Assembly: GCA_903858015.1 (NCBI GenBank)
Contig: CAIOGZ010000077.1
Coordinates: 165,471 to 229,470, forward strand
Reading direction: 5' to 3'
DNA: 64,000 bases
Source: an uncultured cyanobacterium
GTDB taxonomy: Bacteria; Cyanobacteriota; Cyanobacteriia; PCC-6307; Cyanobiaceae
Below, piece after piece: positions 17,950 to 26,978 of this stretch. Position numbers and translations under genes: made by a program. The notes beneath the pieces are model-generated. The model did no database searches. It had not been told where the DNA came from and was given only the letters and a program-made list of their open reading frames with translations. Positions within the stretch are counted from its first letter, which is position 1. The number at the start of each line of letters is the position of its first letter.

Positions 17950-19836
17950 ATGGCTACCAGCCCAATCGCCTCTCATTTCTTGCAGACAATATACTTTATT
18001 TCGTTTATTTTCTTTATATTTGGCATCCAGAGCGCTGCAAAGATTTTTTCATTTGTCTTGGGTTTACACAACCAACTCCCATCCAATAGTAGAAGTTGGA
18101 CATCGGAAGGATTGTTTCTTCTTGCTGGGGTCCTGGGGTTTTGCTTGCTTTCCAATGCCCTGATGCTTCTGCCTTCATTGTTGGAGTTGTTGCTTCGCCT
18201 GGATAGCAAAACAGCATTCCTTCTGCACACATTTGCCATTCAATCATTAAGCGTAATTTTTTTAATACTTGCGTCGACTGGATTACTATCAATTATACCT
18301 TGCCGTCCGCCAAACCGCTCCGACGTGATCGCGTCGAAGACTTCAAGCTTGTTTTTGGATCGAATTCCAAAACCAACAAAGCTTACTCGAAACATAGTGC
18401 TAGTCATTGTTTCAATATATATCGCAACCGCTCAATACTTTGCGGAAATTGATTACGATACAGCTCTGTATCATCTTCCAGCTGTTGCACACTTCTTGAA
18501 ATATGGCCCTGAGCTTGGATTGGCCAACCTGCATTTTAGCCTTGGTTTCTACAATCTTCCCTTGTTTGGCCAGGCAGTTTTGCAAGGCTTCAGCCCAACA
18601 GGACAAATCCTTTCACCATCATTAAATATAGTTTTCCTTTGTGTATTTACATCAGTTGTTATCAGTGGAATGATGGATACTGGGTCACAAACTTTCGCAG
18701 ATTCAAGCAATCCCTTCTTCAGGAAACTAATTTTTTTAATCGCTTCCTTATTATTTGGAGGGATTGAAGCAGGGTCGCTCTCTTCATTCAATGTGGATTT
18801 TGCATTAACCTACGCAACTCTGGCGCTCATTTACATTTGTTTTTTCTCCGTCGATCCAGCCACGCGTAAGGCGGCGTTGGGCTTTGGATTGATGCTTCCC
18901 ATCCTCAAACTATCAGGAGTTCTAGGTTTAATATTTATTTGCGTTTATCTACTTCTCAGCTTGTGCACAAGCAAAAGGAGCCTACTCAATTTAACTGAAC
19001 AACGCATTAGTCTTCAGAAGTTAACACTAAATCGGCAGGCAATGAAAAAGCTTGTCAACTCAGCCCTGTTGATCATTATATCCTATGTAGTTATATTTCT
19101 TACCTATCTGGTTTTATCAGGGTATGTTGTTTTTCCTGAAGTATCAACGGGGCCAATCTTTGAGCATGCAGTACCACCTGAGATCGCAAAGTATGTCAAA
19201 GGCTCCCTGGTTTCATTCTATGCCAGAACCAATGACAATCCCATGCTAGCAAATCTCGCCTATAGCCAAAATTGGGGGCCTCGACAATGGTTACCTATCT
19301 TTCTGCAAACTGATCGGGGGCTGTTAATGACGGGCTGGATTACTCTTGCCCTGGTGACCTCTGGCATAAGCGTGATGCAGCTATTAGTAAAAAACCGCCG
19401 AATGAATGGGCATCTCATTGCCATGGCGATTACGATGCCAATCATTACTACTCTAGCGATTTTTGTTCTTCCACCCAATCCTCGCTTTTTCCCTTGGATT
19501 GGCTCCTTGCTGATCATGCAGTATGGCGAATTGCTTCTATTGTATCCAGCCATGGCTATGGCTGTATTGATTTTGCTTGTAAATATTCTATCACTTAGAC
19601 TGAGTCGTCCAATTCTTAAGTCTGTCGGCGAGGTTCCCGTAAAAAATATAGTTGTTCCTCGTAGCAAGATTAATGGCTGGAAACCCAGAGCAAAAGACAA
19701 CGGTTTAAAGAGCAACTCTATAATAATCAGAAAACCACCCGCAGACAAGTGCTGGGCCAGCGAACGGCCATGCACTCCTTACTTTTGGTTTTTGAACCAA
19801 AAAAATATAAAATCTGGCGAAAAATTTAAGCCATGA
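17950..19836 (+). CDS. AT-rich multi-pass membrane protein, glycosyltransferase-C/LIC_10190-like
   Basis: 628 residues with about twelve hydrophobic segments, beginning in the first 40 residues (YFISFIFFIFGIQSA) and ending near 560, then a basic cytoplasmic tail. A loop near residues 165-195 reads DYDTALYHLPAVAHFLKYGP and then GLANLH. This closely matches, from memory, the acidic loop of the LIC_10190-type membrane proteins found in polysaccharide loci. The GT-C-like arrangement suggests a lipid-linked sugar transferase or polymerase, but no activity can be proved. Base composition is sharply lower in GC than neighbouring genes and codon use differs, with many AAA, ATT and TTT codons, so it was probably acquired. 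There is no sugar-gene neighbour on either side. Confidence 0.75.
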   Translation: MATSPIASHFLQTIYFISFIFFIFGIQSAAKIFSFVLGLHNQLPSNSRSWTSEGLFLLAGVLGFCLLSNALMLLPSLLELLLRLDSKTAFLLHTFAIQSLSVIFLILASTGLLSIIPCRPPNRSDVIASKTSSLFLDRIPKPTKLTRNIVLVIVSIYIATAQYFAEIDYDTALYHLPAVAHFLKYGPELGLANLHFSLGFYNLPLFGQAVLQGFSPTGQILSPSLNIVFLCVFTSVVISGMMDTGSQTFADSSNPFFRKLIFLIASLLFGGIEAGSLSSFNVDFALTYATLALIYICFFSVDPATRKAALGFGLMLPILKLSGVLGLIFICVYLLLSLCTSKRSLLNLTEQRISLQKLTLNRQAMKKLVNSALLIIISYVVIFLTYLVLSGYVVFPEVSTGPIFEHAVPPEIAKYVKGSLVSFYARTNDNPMLANLAYSQNWGPRQWLPIFLQTDRGLLMTGWITLALVTSGISVMQLLVKNRRMNGHLIAMAITMPIITTLAIFVLPPNPRFFPWIGSLLIMQYGELLLLYPAMAMAVLILLVNILSLRLSRPILKSVGEVPVKNIVVPRSKINGWKPRAKDNGLKSNSIIIRKPPADKCWASERPCTPYFWFLNQKNIKSGEKFKP

Positions 19837-19981
19837 ACGCGGCACCCCACCTGGGACTGGTTGCTTCAGCAAGCGATGCCTTGTTGAGCATCTGATCCTG
19901 GCTTCGTTTGGGCCTGGCTGGGGAGCCCCAGCCCCATGCAGGCCCTGCAGCATTGATAATGGGCCCAGTCGCACTGCCTCG

Positions 19982-20062
19982 ATGACCATCGCCCTCCTCA
20001 TTGCCCTGGCTGGCTCGCTGGGTTTGATGGCCTACATCGTCCGACGGCTTGAACAGGCCTGA
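19982..20062 (+). CDS. Possible 26-residue single-span membrane peptide
   Basis: The frame reads MTIALLIALAGSLGLMAYIV then RRLEQA. That is one membrane-spanning segment followed by positive charges, the usual layout of small thylakoid membrane subunits. I cannot match it to a known Psb, Psa or Pet subunit. No good ribosome binding site is visible. It lies alone in a 339-base gap, so it may be chance. Listed because picocyanobacterial genomes carry many such peptides. Confidence 0.3.
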   Translation: MTIALLIALAGSLGLMAYIVRRLEQA

Positions 20063-20085
20063 CCCCCCCCAACTGGCCATTCAAG

Positions 20086-20148
20086 AATTGCCTGAACAGG
20101 CGGTAACAGTGGCGCATCCCCCCACTCTGCCGCTTGTTCAGGGCAATT
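20086..20148. repeat. Long imperfect inverted repeat (hairpin)
   Basis: The left arm AATTGCCTGAACAGGCGG (20086-20103) pairs with CCGCTTGTTCAGGGCAATT (20130-20148), apart from one wobble and one bulged G. An inner CAGTGG/CCACT pairing extends it. No T-tract follows on either strand. It lies just past the 3' end of hsp20 and could be a terminator variant or a structured RNA. The rest of the 19837-20175 gap holds only the small peptide frame above. Confidence 0.55.
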
Positions 20149-20175
20149 GCTATTCAGAACAACCTCCCAACTAGA

Positions 20176-20616
20176 TCACTCCACCAGCACCTCCCGGGCG
20201 GCACTCTCGCTGCCGGGTAGCTTGGCGAGGCTGATCGTGAGCACCCCTTCGTTGAAATTGGCCTTCACTTGATTGGGGTCCACGCTGGGCGGCAGGGTGA
20301 AGCTGCGATTGAAACTGCCGTGAAACCGTTCAACCCGGTGAAAGTGGAGGCCTTGCTCACTGGTTTCATCGCTACGTTCACCATCAAGCATCAGGACGCC
20401 ATTCTGCACTGAAACCTTAACGTCTTCCTTTTTTACACCCGGAATCTCGGCCTTGATTACGAAGGTATTATCGGTTTCACCGATATCAACCCGCGGCGAC
20501 CAATCCCGTTCACCAAGCCATTCGCGACTGTGCCAAGGTGCCAGCCCCAGAGTCCGGCGACTCCGATCGAATAGGTCATCAAGCTCCCGCAACGGTTCCC
20601 ATTTCTTGAGTGTCAT
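20176..20616 (-). CDS. Small heat-shock protein, Hsp20/alpha-crystallin family
   Basis: 146 residues from ATG 20614-20616 (MTLKKWEPLRELDDLFDRSRR). The alpha-crystallin domain spans about 45-140 and starts at WSPRVDIGETDNTFVIKAEI. It contains PGVKKEDVKVSVQNGVLMLDGER, and ends with the A-x-x-x-x-G-V-L motif NFNEGVLTISLAK. This is the standard bacterial class A small heat-shock protein, an ATP-independent holdase for unfolding proteins in the cytoplasm. An in-frame extension to 20805 exists but has no family similarity, so I chose the internal Met. A ribbon-helix-helix gene lies 103 bases upstream on the same strand and may be co-transcribed. Confidence 0.94.
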   Translation of the reverse strand: MTLKKWEPLRELDDLFDRSRRTLGLAPWHSREWLGERDWSPRVDIGETDNTFVIKAEIPGVKKEDVKVSVQNGVLMLDGERSDETSEQGLHFHRVERFHGSFNRSFTLPPSVDPNQVKANFNEGVLTISLAKLPGSESAAREVLVE

Positions 20617-20719
20617 GGCCTTAAAGGAGGAGGCATTGTGATTCAAGCTTATTTGGACCTCGGCGTAGGGTCTTCCAGAACCACAAACCATTTCTACATC
20701 ATGATTACAGCGGTCTGAT

Positions 20720-20962
20720 TCAGAAAGGAGAGCGAGGCCGTGTTCTTGCATCATTGACAGGATGACCCGCCAACACTCCCGCAGGGGTTGAAATCGGAGC
20801 AGCATTATGCCTCAGTGCATCCTCGAGCAGAAAGGCACAAAGATTAGACATCGAGCGGCCTTCTTCTTCGGATCGCTTCAGCAATTCCTCATGCACATGG
20901 TAGCTGAGTGTGATTGAGATGCGACGCGGTTGGCGCTGCAGGATGCGTAGTCGTTCGTTCAT
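20720..20962 (-). CDS. Ribbon-helix-helix (CopG-like) DNA-binding protein
   Basis: 80 residues from ATG 20960-20962 (MNERLRILQRQ); an in-frame start five codons earlier is also possible. The core RRISITLSYHVHEELLKRSE then EEGRSMSNLCAFLLEDAL has the beta-strand plus two-helix layout of CopG/RHH regulators, with alternating basic and polar residues on the strand for the DNA groove. Small RHH proteins of this form are common orphan regulators or antitoxins in cyanobacteria. No toxin partner is adjacent. The last about 25 residues (ISTPAGVLAGH onward) are unstructured. Its position ahead of hsp20 on the same strand suggests a link to stress regulation, which is inference. Confidence 0.7.
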   Translation of the reverse strand: MNERLRILQRQPRRISITLSYHVHEELLKRSEEEGRSMSNLCAFLLEDALRHNAAPISTPAGVLAGHPVNDARTRPRSPF

Positions 20963-21203
20963 GGGCTTGCTTGTCAAAGGGGCAGATCTTCTCTGCCAGA
21001 CCGGCGGGTCCTTCCGGATTCAACGCAGTGAACGGCAGCAATATCACTGCCCACGGCCCATCTGCCGCGACACAGCCGCTTGCTGCAGCACCCGTGTTCT
21101 TGGGTGCCGATCAATCGTGCCGCCGCCGAAGCTTTTGACCGCAGACAAGCCCTTGCCATGCCGCAGCTTTGGCCTAAGCTTGTTAGGCAGACAGCGATCG
21201 GCC

Positions 21204-22472
21204 GTGCGAGTTCTGTTCATCCATCAGAACTTTCCTGCTCAATATCGCCACCTCGCGCGGGCCCTGCGCTCCCGTGGCGATACGGTGCAGGCGATCGCGG
21301 CTCCCCAGGCCGGCGCTGTCCAGGGGGTGGAGCTGTTGCGTTATCGGCTGCCTGATGCCGCAGCCGTTCCTCCAGTGCATCCCTGGGCAAGCGATTTCCA
21401 GATCAAGGTGTTCCGCGCCGAAGCTGTGCTTGCCCTGCTCCAGCAACGGGCCGACACCCTGCTCAAACCCGATCTGATCCTTGGCCATCCCGGCTGGGGC
21501 GAATTGCTGACCATCAAGGACCACTGGCCCGATGTTCCCGTCCTCCACCAGTTGGAGTTCGTCTATCAGCTCGAAGGGGGCGATAGCGGTTTTGATCCGG
21601 AATTCCCTCTCCTTGCCGCCGCCCGCAGCCGCCTGCGCCTACGCCGGGTCCACCAGCTCTTGGCCTTCCACGACCTTGACTGGGCCCTGGCCCCGACCAA
21701 CTGGCAAGCCCGCACGGCGCCGGCGCAGTTCCACGACCGCGTATCGGTGATCCATGAAGGCATCGATACCGCAACGATCGCGCCCAAGCCCGGTTCCTCC
21801 ATCAGCCTGGGCAAACGGAAGATTCGTTTTGAGCCCGGCGATGAGCTGGTGAGTTTCGTGGCCCGCAATCTCGAGCCCTATCGCGGCTTCCATAGCTTTC
21901 TGCGATCCCTGCCCTTGCTCCAGCGGCTGCGGCCCCGGGCCCATGTGATTGTGGTCGGCGGTGAGGGAGTCAGCTATGGCAGCCCACCCAGCGATGGTCG
22001 CAGTTGGAAGCAGGTATTGCTGGCCGAACTGGAAGGCCAACTCGACCTTTCTCGCATCCATTTTGTTGGCAAGGTCCCCCACGGGGTGCTGCATGACCTG
22101 TTCCGGGTGTGTGCCTGCCATGTCTATCTCACCTATCCCTTCGTGCTGAGTTGGAGTTTGCTGGAAGCGATGGCCTGTGGTGCGGTGGTGATTGGCTCCA
22201 ACACCCCGCCGCTGGCGGAGGTGATCCAGCACGGCCACAACGGCCTCTTGGTGGATTTTTTCTCGCCCGCCGCCCTAGCCGAGCAAATGGCGGCCGTGCT
22301 GGCTGATCCAGGCGCCCACCACCCCCTAGGCCAACAGGCACGCCGTAGCGTCGTCGAACGGTTCGATTTGGAGCACATCTGCCTGCCCCGTCAGCTCGAG
22401 CTCGTGGATTGGTTGGCTGCCGGTGGTAGTGCCACCAGCCGCCCAGCTCCCTATCCGCTCGTCAAGGGTTGA
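21204..22472 (+). CDS. Glycosyltransferase family 4 protein
   Basis: 422 residues from GTG 21204 (VRVLFIHQNFPAQYRHLA), the usual GT-B amino-terminal strand. The open frame extends upstream to 20910 but that part has no family character. Later features are GHPGWGELL, EGIDTATIAP, the nucleotide-sugar strand FVARNLEPYRGFHSFLRSLP, and HFVGKVPHGVLHDLF. The acceptor-side motif WSLLEAMACGAVVIGSNTPP-LAEVI has the conserved Glu. It transfers an activated sugar, probably to a lipid, glycan or protein acceptor; substrate unknown. It stands between the RHH gene and nadA with no other sugar genes except the GT-like gene at 24747. Confidence 0.88.
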   Translation: MRVLFIHQNFPAQYRHLARALRSRGDTVQAIAAPQAGAVQGVELLRYRLPDAAAVPPVHPWASDFQIKVFRAEAVLALLQQRADTLLKPDLILGHPGWGELLTIKDHWPDVPVLHQLEFVYQLEGGDSGFDPEFPLLAAARSRLRLRRVHQLLAFHDLDWALAPTNWQARTAPAQFHDRVSVIHEGIDTATIAPKPGSSISLGKRKIRFEPGDELVSFVARNLEPYRGFHSFLRSLPLLQRLRPRAHVIVVGGEGVSYGSPPSDGRSWKQVLLAELEGQLDLSRIHFVGKVPHGVLHDLFRVCACHVYLTYPFVLSWSLLEAMACGAVVIGSNTPPLAEVIQHGHNGLLVDFFSPAALAEQMAAVLADPGAHHPLGQQARRSVVERFDLEHICLPRQLELVDWLAAGGSATSRPAPYPLVKG

Positions 22473-22705
22473 GCCCGATACCCTCCACCCCCAGGAGCCC
22501 GCAAGCCAGGACACCACCATCGCCATGGCTCCCCCGCAACCACAATGGGCCTGGTCGGCGTCGGAGGGGCGTGGTTGAGCGGGAGGCGCCACACTGGACC
22601 CAACGGATCACGCCAGCGAAAAGAAGCTGCGCGGCAGGACAACCGTTCAGGCGTTAGCAGCAGCAGGCCCCAGCCGCAGGGCTGGCCAGGGGCCTTAGCG
22701 CCGCC

Positions 22706-23761
22706 TCAGTGGCTGAGGGCCAGCATTCGCTCGATCGGCGCCAAGGCTCGCCGGCGCAAGGTTTCATCAAGTTCGATGCGGGGCTCCAGGCTGGCCAAGC
22801 AGTGCCATACCTTCTCGAGCGTATTGAGGCGCATGTAGGGGCAGGCGTTGCAGCTGCAGCCATCGAGGCCAGGAACGGGGTAAAAGTCTTTAGCGGGTGC
22901 CTTCAACCGCATCTGATGCAAGATGCCTGGCTCGGTGAGGACGATGAACGCCTGGGCAGGGCTGGTCTGGGTGTGCTGCAAGAGCTTGCTGGTGGATCCG
23001 ATGAAATCGGCCAGATCAAGCAGCTGTGGCCGGCACTCAGGGTGGGCAATCACCTCGGCCTCGGGATGGTCGAGTTTCAGCTCCAGCAGGGCCTGTTCAC
23101 TGAATGTTTCATGGACAGTGCAGCTGCCTGGCCACAGGGTGAGCTGCCGGCCACTCTGGCGTGCCACCCAGCGCCCCAGGTTGGCGTCTGGCGCGAACAG
23201 GATCGGTCGATCCGCCGGCAGCTGTTGAACCAACTGCACCGCGTTGCTGCTGGTGCAAATCAGATCGCTCTGGGCTTTCACTGCCGCCGAGCAGTTGATA
23301 TAGCTCACAACAACGTGGTCCGGATGGGAGGCGCGGAAGGCAGCAAACTGCTCCTCAGGACAAGCATCCGCCAGGCTGCAGCCCGCAGCCAGATCGGGCA
23401 ACACCACCACCTTGTCAGGGTTGAGGATTTTCGCCGTTTCAGCCATGAAATGCACCCCGCAGAACACGATCACATCGGCATCGGTGCTGGCGGCGCGGCG
23501 GGAGAGTTCGAGCGAATCGCCGATCACATCAGCGATGTCCTGGATCGCCTCCTCCTGGTAGTAATGGGCCAGGATCACGGCGTTCCGCTCCCGGCGCAGG
23601 GCCTGGATGGCGGCCGCTAGATCGGCCGGGGCAGGGGGCTGGAGGGGCCCGGCTTGGCTGCCCTGGACAAGGTCCGTGGCGCGGCGGGTGGAGAAGCGGG
23701 GCGGGGGGGCGTCAGCCGAAACAGTGGCGATGGATGGGTGCTGGGATGGTGCGACAGTCAA
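22706..23761 (-). CDS. nadA: Quinolinate synthase
   Basis: 351 residues. The family core begins at [20 protein letters not shown], followed by [19 protein letters not shown] and [20 protein letters not shown]. The iron-sulfur cysteines fit the NadA pattern: one in [13 protein letters not shown], one near HPECRP, and one in the C-terminal [17 protein letters not shown]. NadA condenses iminoaspartate with dihydroxyacetone phosphate to quinolinate in NAD synthesis, using an oxygen-sensitive 4Fe-4S cluster. The first about 45 residues are a variable lead, so an internal start is possible. It is divergent from the metallophosphoesterase gene with 50 bases between starts. Confidence 0.96.
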   Translation of the reverse strand: MTVAPSQHPSIATVSADAPPPRFSTRRATDLVQGSQAGPLQPPAPADLAAAIQALRRERNAVILAHYYQEEAIQDIADVIGDSLELSRRAASTDADVIVFCGVHFMAETAKILNPDKVVVLPDLAAGCSLADACPEEQFAAFRASHPDHVVVSYINCSAAVKAQSDLICTSSNAVQLVQQLPADRPILFAPDANLGRWVARQSGRQLTLWPGSCTVHETFSEQALLELKLDHPEAEVIAHPECRPQLLDLADFIGSTSKLLQHTQTSPAQAFIVLTEPGILHQMRLKAPAKDFYPVPGLDGCSCNACPYMRLNTLEKVWHCLASLEPRIELDETLRRRALAPIERMLALSH

Positions 23762-23796
23762 CCGATGCCTCGGGTCGGGCAGGATGGGACCAGCCT

Positions 23797-23803
23797 AAGG
23801 AGG
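23797..23803 (+). promoter_or_regulatory. Strong ribosome binding site deciding a TTG start
   Basis: AAGGAGG is a near-perfect match to the anti-Shine-Dalgarno sequence and lies eight bases before TTG 23812. It removes the need to start at 23734, inside the divergent nadA coding sequence. Confidence 0.75.
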
Positions 23804-23811
23804 AGCCGTCT

Positions 23812-24753
23812 TTGGGCGTGTTGCAGATCGCCATCGCGGGTGACCTCCATGACCAGTGGGACCTCAGTGACCATGCGGTTTTGGAGCGGATCCAGCCCGA
23901 TGCCCTGCTGGTGGTGGGTGACCTGAGTGACGGCAAGACCCGCATCCCCACCCTGCTGCGGCAGGTGCGGCTGCCGCTGGCCTGCGTCCTCGGCAACCAC
24001 GACACGGGCCGTGATGCCAGTGGGGCCCGGCTACGCCACCAGCTCGACCTGTTAGGTGAGATCCACTGTGGCTGGTCGCTGCGCACCCTCACCCCACCCG
24101 GACTGGCGGTGGTGGGGGGCCGGCCGGCCACCGCCGGCGGCGGCCACCACCTCTCGCGGGCAGCCACCGCCGTGTTTGGTCCGGTCGACTTGGAGGACTC
24201 GGCGAGCCGGATCCAGCGCGCCGCCCTGGCAGCTGACCCGGCCTTACCGCTGGTGTTGCTGTCCCACTGCGGCCCCACCGGCTTGGGCAGCGAAGCCCGC
24301 GATCCCTGCGGCCGCGACTGGAAACGCCAATCCTGCGACTGGGGGGACCACGACCTGGCCCTCGCCCTCGAACGGATCCGCTGCAAACGGCCCGTACCCC
24401 TGGTGGTGTTTGGTCACATGCATCACACCCTCCGCCGCCAGCAGGGAGAGCGGATCACCTTTCTGCGCGACCGCCGCGGCACGGCCTATCTCAATGCCGC
24501 CTGTGTTCCTCGCCACGGCGAAGACCAGCTGGGCCGAGGGCTGCGCCATTTCAGTTGGATCCATCTCTCGCCTGCAGGATTGCTAAGGGCCAGCCACCGC
24601 TGGTATGGGCTCGGAGGGGAATTGCTCTATGAAGAGCTGCTTTGGAGTGCCCCGCCCCAGGTCGAGCCGCTTGCCCCCCTGGCAGCTCTGAGTCAGCCGG
24701 AGCTGCCTGGCGTGATCGGCACTGCAACACCGCCATTACTGAAACGATGCTGA
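23812..24753 (+). CDS. Metallophosphoesterase (TIGR04168-type)
   Basis: 313 residues from TTG 23812. AAGGAGG at 23797-23803 lies eight bases ahead, the best ribosome site in this stretch and the reason for this start. GTG 23818 is also close. Calcineurin-like metal motifs are complete: AIAGDLHDQW, VVGDLSDG, LGNHDTG, LLSHCGPTG and VVFGHMHHTL. It matches, from memory, a plant and cyanobacterial metallophosphoesterase family of unknown substrate. No signal peptide is seen, so it is cytoplasmic. Its stop overlaps the start of the next gene by seven bases, so the pair is translationally coupled. Confidence 0.88.
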   Translation: MGVLQIAIAGDLHDQWDLSDHAVLERIQPDALLVVGDLSDGKTRIPTLLRQVRLPLACVLGNHDTGRDASGARLRHQLDLLGEIHCGWSLRTLTPPGLAVVGGRPATAGGGHHLSRAATAVFGPVDLEDSASRIQRAALAADPALPLVLLSHCGPTGLGSEARDPCGRDWKRQSCDWGDHDLALALERIRCKRPVPLVVFGHMHHTLRRQQGERITFLRDRRGTAYLNAACVPRHGEDQLGRGLRHFSWIHLSPAGLLRASHRWYGLGGELLYEELLWSAPPQVEPLAPLAALSQPELPGVIGTATPPLLKRC

Positions 24754-25847
24754 TCTATGCCGCCCTGAGCAGCCATGGCTACGGCCATGCATCCCGCACG
24801 GCCTCGGTTCTCACCGAGTTGGCCAGCCTCCGCCCCGACTGGCGACTGGTGGTATCGAGTGGATTGCCCGCTTCATTTCTGAATCTCGCCCTGGGGAAGG
24901 TGGTCCATGAGCAGAGGCGCTGCCAATGGGACGTGGGGGTAGTTCAAGCCGATGCCCTTGGCTGCGATGGACCAGCAACCCTCCAGGCCCTCGAAGCCCT
25001 GGATCGGGCACTGCCCGCCCGGCTCGACCAGGAAGCAGCCTGGATCAGGGCCCAGGCCGAACCTGCCCTGATCTTGGCGGACGTGCCACCGGCAGCGGCC
25101 CTGCTGGCGCGCCGGCTCGGCCTTCCCCTGGTCTGGTTGGCCAGTTTTGGTTGGGACTCGATCTACGCCCCGATGGGTGGCCCCTTCCTGGAGCGCGCTG
25201 AAGCCTGTCGGGCCCTGTACGCCCAGGGGGATCTGCTGCTTCACTGCCCCCTTTCCCTGCCGATGCCCTGGGGGGTGCCGAGTCTGTCGATCGGAATCAC
25301 CAGCGCCAAGCCCCGCTTCGACCCCGCCGCTCTGGCTGCCCAGCTGCGCCTGCCCCGGGACCGGCAGCGCTGCGTGCTGGTCAGCTTCGGTGGGCTGGGC
25401 AAGGCCTACGACCCCACCCTGCTAAGGCGCTGGCAGAATCACCTGATTCTGGGTCCGGATCGGGCCCTCGATGGCGAACCCAACGGCCGCTCCCTTCCGG
25501 ACGGCCTGCGGCCGCTCGATCTGATGCCCCTCTGCTCGCGGCTGATCACCAAAGCGGGCTATAGCAGTTTCTGTGAAGCCTTCAGCCAGGGCCTGGGCAT
25601 TCACCTGGTGCAACGCCATGGCTTCGCCGAAGCCCCGGTGCTCGAGGCTGATCTTCGGCGCCATGGCCAGCACCGGATGCTCAGTGCCGAAGGCTTCGAA
25701 CGGGGCGACTGGGAGCTCGACCAGCCTTTGCTGCCCCCCAGGGATGCCCCCCTGCCCCTCGATGGAGCGCCGGTGGCGGCCAAAGCCTTGCTGGAGCTGG
25801 CCGAGGCGCGATTAGCACTGCCGATCAATGGCGGGGCAGGGGTTTGA
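24747..25847 (+). CDS. GT-B-fold glycosyltransferase-like protein
   Basis: 366 residues from ATG 24747 (MLIYAALSSHGYGHASRTASV). The opening 'HGYGHASR' is the phosphate-gripping loop of MurG/UGT-like GT-B proteins. It recurs in L-arabinokinase N-domains, where it is written as a GFGHxTR-like motif. Later features are DVPPAAALLARRLGLPLVW, a second Rossmann start (CVLVSFGGLG), and a C-terminal acceptor patch ITKAGYSSFCEAFSQGLG. That arrangement fits nucleotide-sugar binding. Substrate unknown. Coupling to the metallophosphoesterase by a seven-base overlap suggests they work together, for instance on a phosphorylated sugar; that is inference. Confidence 0.78.
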   Translation: MLIYAALSSHGYGHASRTASVLTELASLRPDWRLVVSSGLPASFLNLALGKVVHEQRRCQWDVGVVQADALGCDGPATLQALEALDRALPARLDQEAAWIRAQAEPALILADVPPAAALLARRLGLPLVWLASFGWDSIYAPMGGPFLERAEACRALYAQGDLLLHCPLSLPMPWGVPSLSIGITSAKPRFDPAALAAQLRLPRDRQRCVLVSFGGLGKAYDPTLLRRWQNHLILGPDRALDGEPNGRSLPDGLRPLDLMPLCSRLITKAGYSSFCEAFSQGLGIHLVQRHGFAEAPVLEADLRRHGQHRMLSAEGFERGDWELDQPLLPPRDAPLPLDGAPVAAKALLELAEARLALPINGGAGV

Positions 25848-26111
25848 AATTCTGTTCATTCATGCTTTGAAATCCTGCGAGCCACAGAGATTTGAACCCT
25901 AGGCGTAGTTTCTGATACAAGTGGACAGTTGTGCGAGCGTCCCTAACACGATCGCTTGATCGCAGATTGATAGGCAACCTAGGCCGATCTTTGCGAGTTT
26001 TTCCGCATCTGATTTCGACATCTCCACTTCGATGCAGCGGCCCACACCAGATCGTCGCTTCGGACTAAACCGCGACGCTGCCGCCAACTAGTTAGTGTCC
26101 GACACATTTTT

Positions 26112-26921
26112 TTGTCCTTCGCCGCCTCAGTTTTGACGATCCTCCAGCCTTCCCGCCTGGCACTGGTTGCCGCCGGCCTCGCTCTGAGCTTCGCCACTCC
26201 AGCTTTCTGCGCCGAACCCTCCCGCAGCTGGGGCCTCGCTGGGGGCTCCCAGGCCACCCAGGTTGCTTTCCTGCCGGTCTTGCCTGCAGCCCCCAGGGTT
26301 TTTGCGCTGACGGCGGAGCGCCGGGCCATGTTGAACACGATCCGCTACTCGGAAGGCACCTGGGTTAACGGCCATCCGATGGGATACAATATGCTGTTCG
26401 GTGGCAGTTTCACCCCCAGGCTCGATCGTCATCCCGATCGGGTGATGTACTCCAGCCGCTACGCGAGCGCCGCTGCCGGGGCCTATCAGTTCATGCCCTT
26501 CACCTGGGCGATGGTCTCCCGCGCCCTGGAACTTCCCAATTTTCAGCCCGATGCCCAAGACCAAGGAGCCCTGTTCCTAATCCAGCGGCGCGGCGCCCTG
26601 GCCCTTGTCGACCAGGGCGAACTGACACCTGAACTCGCCGCCCGGCTGGCCCCGGAATGGGCCTCCTTCCCGACGCTGGCGGGCAACAGCTACTACGGCC
26701 AACCAGTAAAGCGATATACCGATCTGAAACGCTTCTATGATGACAACCTCGCCCAATTGCGGCAAGTTGGTGATACTGGTTGGCAAACAGTAGCGATCCG
26801 CCAGTTGCCCCCCGTCCCGGCTCCAATCCAGCCTGAGGTGCTGACTGAGCAGCCAGAGATCGAAACCAGCAGAAGCGTGGAATCTTCTAGCGGTCGTATT
26901 GATCCATCGGGCCGCTTCTGA
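26112..26921 (+). CDS. Exported lambda-type lysozyme (GH104-like muramidase)
   Basis: About 269 residues from TTG 26112. A hydrophobic segment LALVAAGLALSFATPAFC-AE acts as a signal peptide, with the Cys leaving a lipoprotein possible. The mature part holds the lambda endolysin pattern. MLNTIRYSEGTW carries the catalytic Glu, then GYNMLFGG, HPDRVMYSSRYASAAAGAYQF and DAQDQGALFLIQRRGAL follow. Such enzymes cleave the glycan of peptidoglycan. No phage genes are near and the gene has a signal peptide, so it is a cellular cell-wall enzyme. No ribosome site is clear and a TTG start is assumed. A 264-base non-coding gap precedes it. Confidence 0.82.
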   Translation: MSFAASVLTILQPSRLALVAAGLALSFATPAFCAEPSRSWGLAGGSQATQVAFLPVLPAAPRVFALTAERRAMLNTIRYSEGTWVNGHPMGYNMLFGGSFTPRLDRHPDRVMYSSRYASAAAGAYQFMPFTWAMVSRALELPNFQPDAQDQGALFLIQRRGALALVDQGELTPELAARLAPEWASFPTLAGNSYYGQPVKRYTDLKRFYDDNLAQLRQVGDTGWQTVAIRQLPPVPAPIQPEVLTEQPEIETSRSVESSSGRIDPSGRF

Positions 26922-26978
26922 CCCATTGCTTCGCTGATCGCCCTGGGTGAGATCCAGGGCGTCTTGCAAACGCGCTGA

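Noticed and set aside
25848..26111. Remnant gene or RNA before the lysozyme gene
   Set aside because: No frame with conserved sequence, no cloverleaf or closing stem found.
26112..26921. Prophage remnant inferred from the lambda-type lysozyme
   Set aside because: The gene has a signal peptide and no other phage genes flank it; a cellular wall enzyme is simpler.
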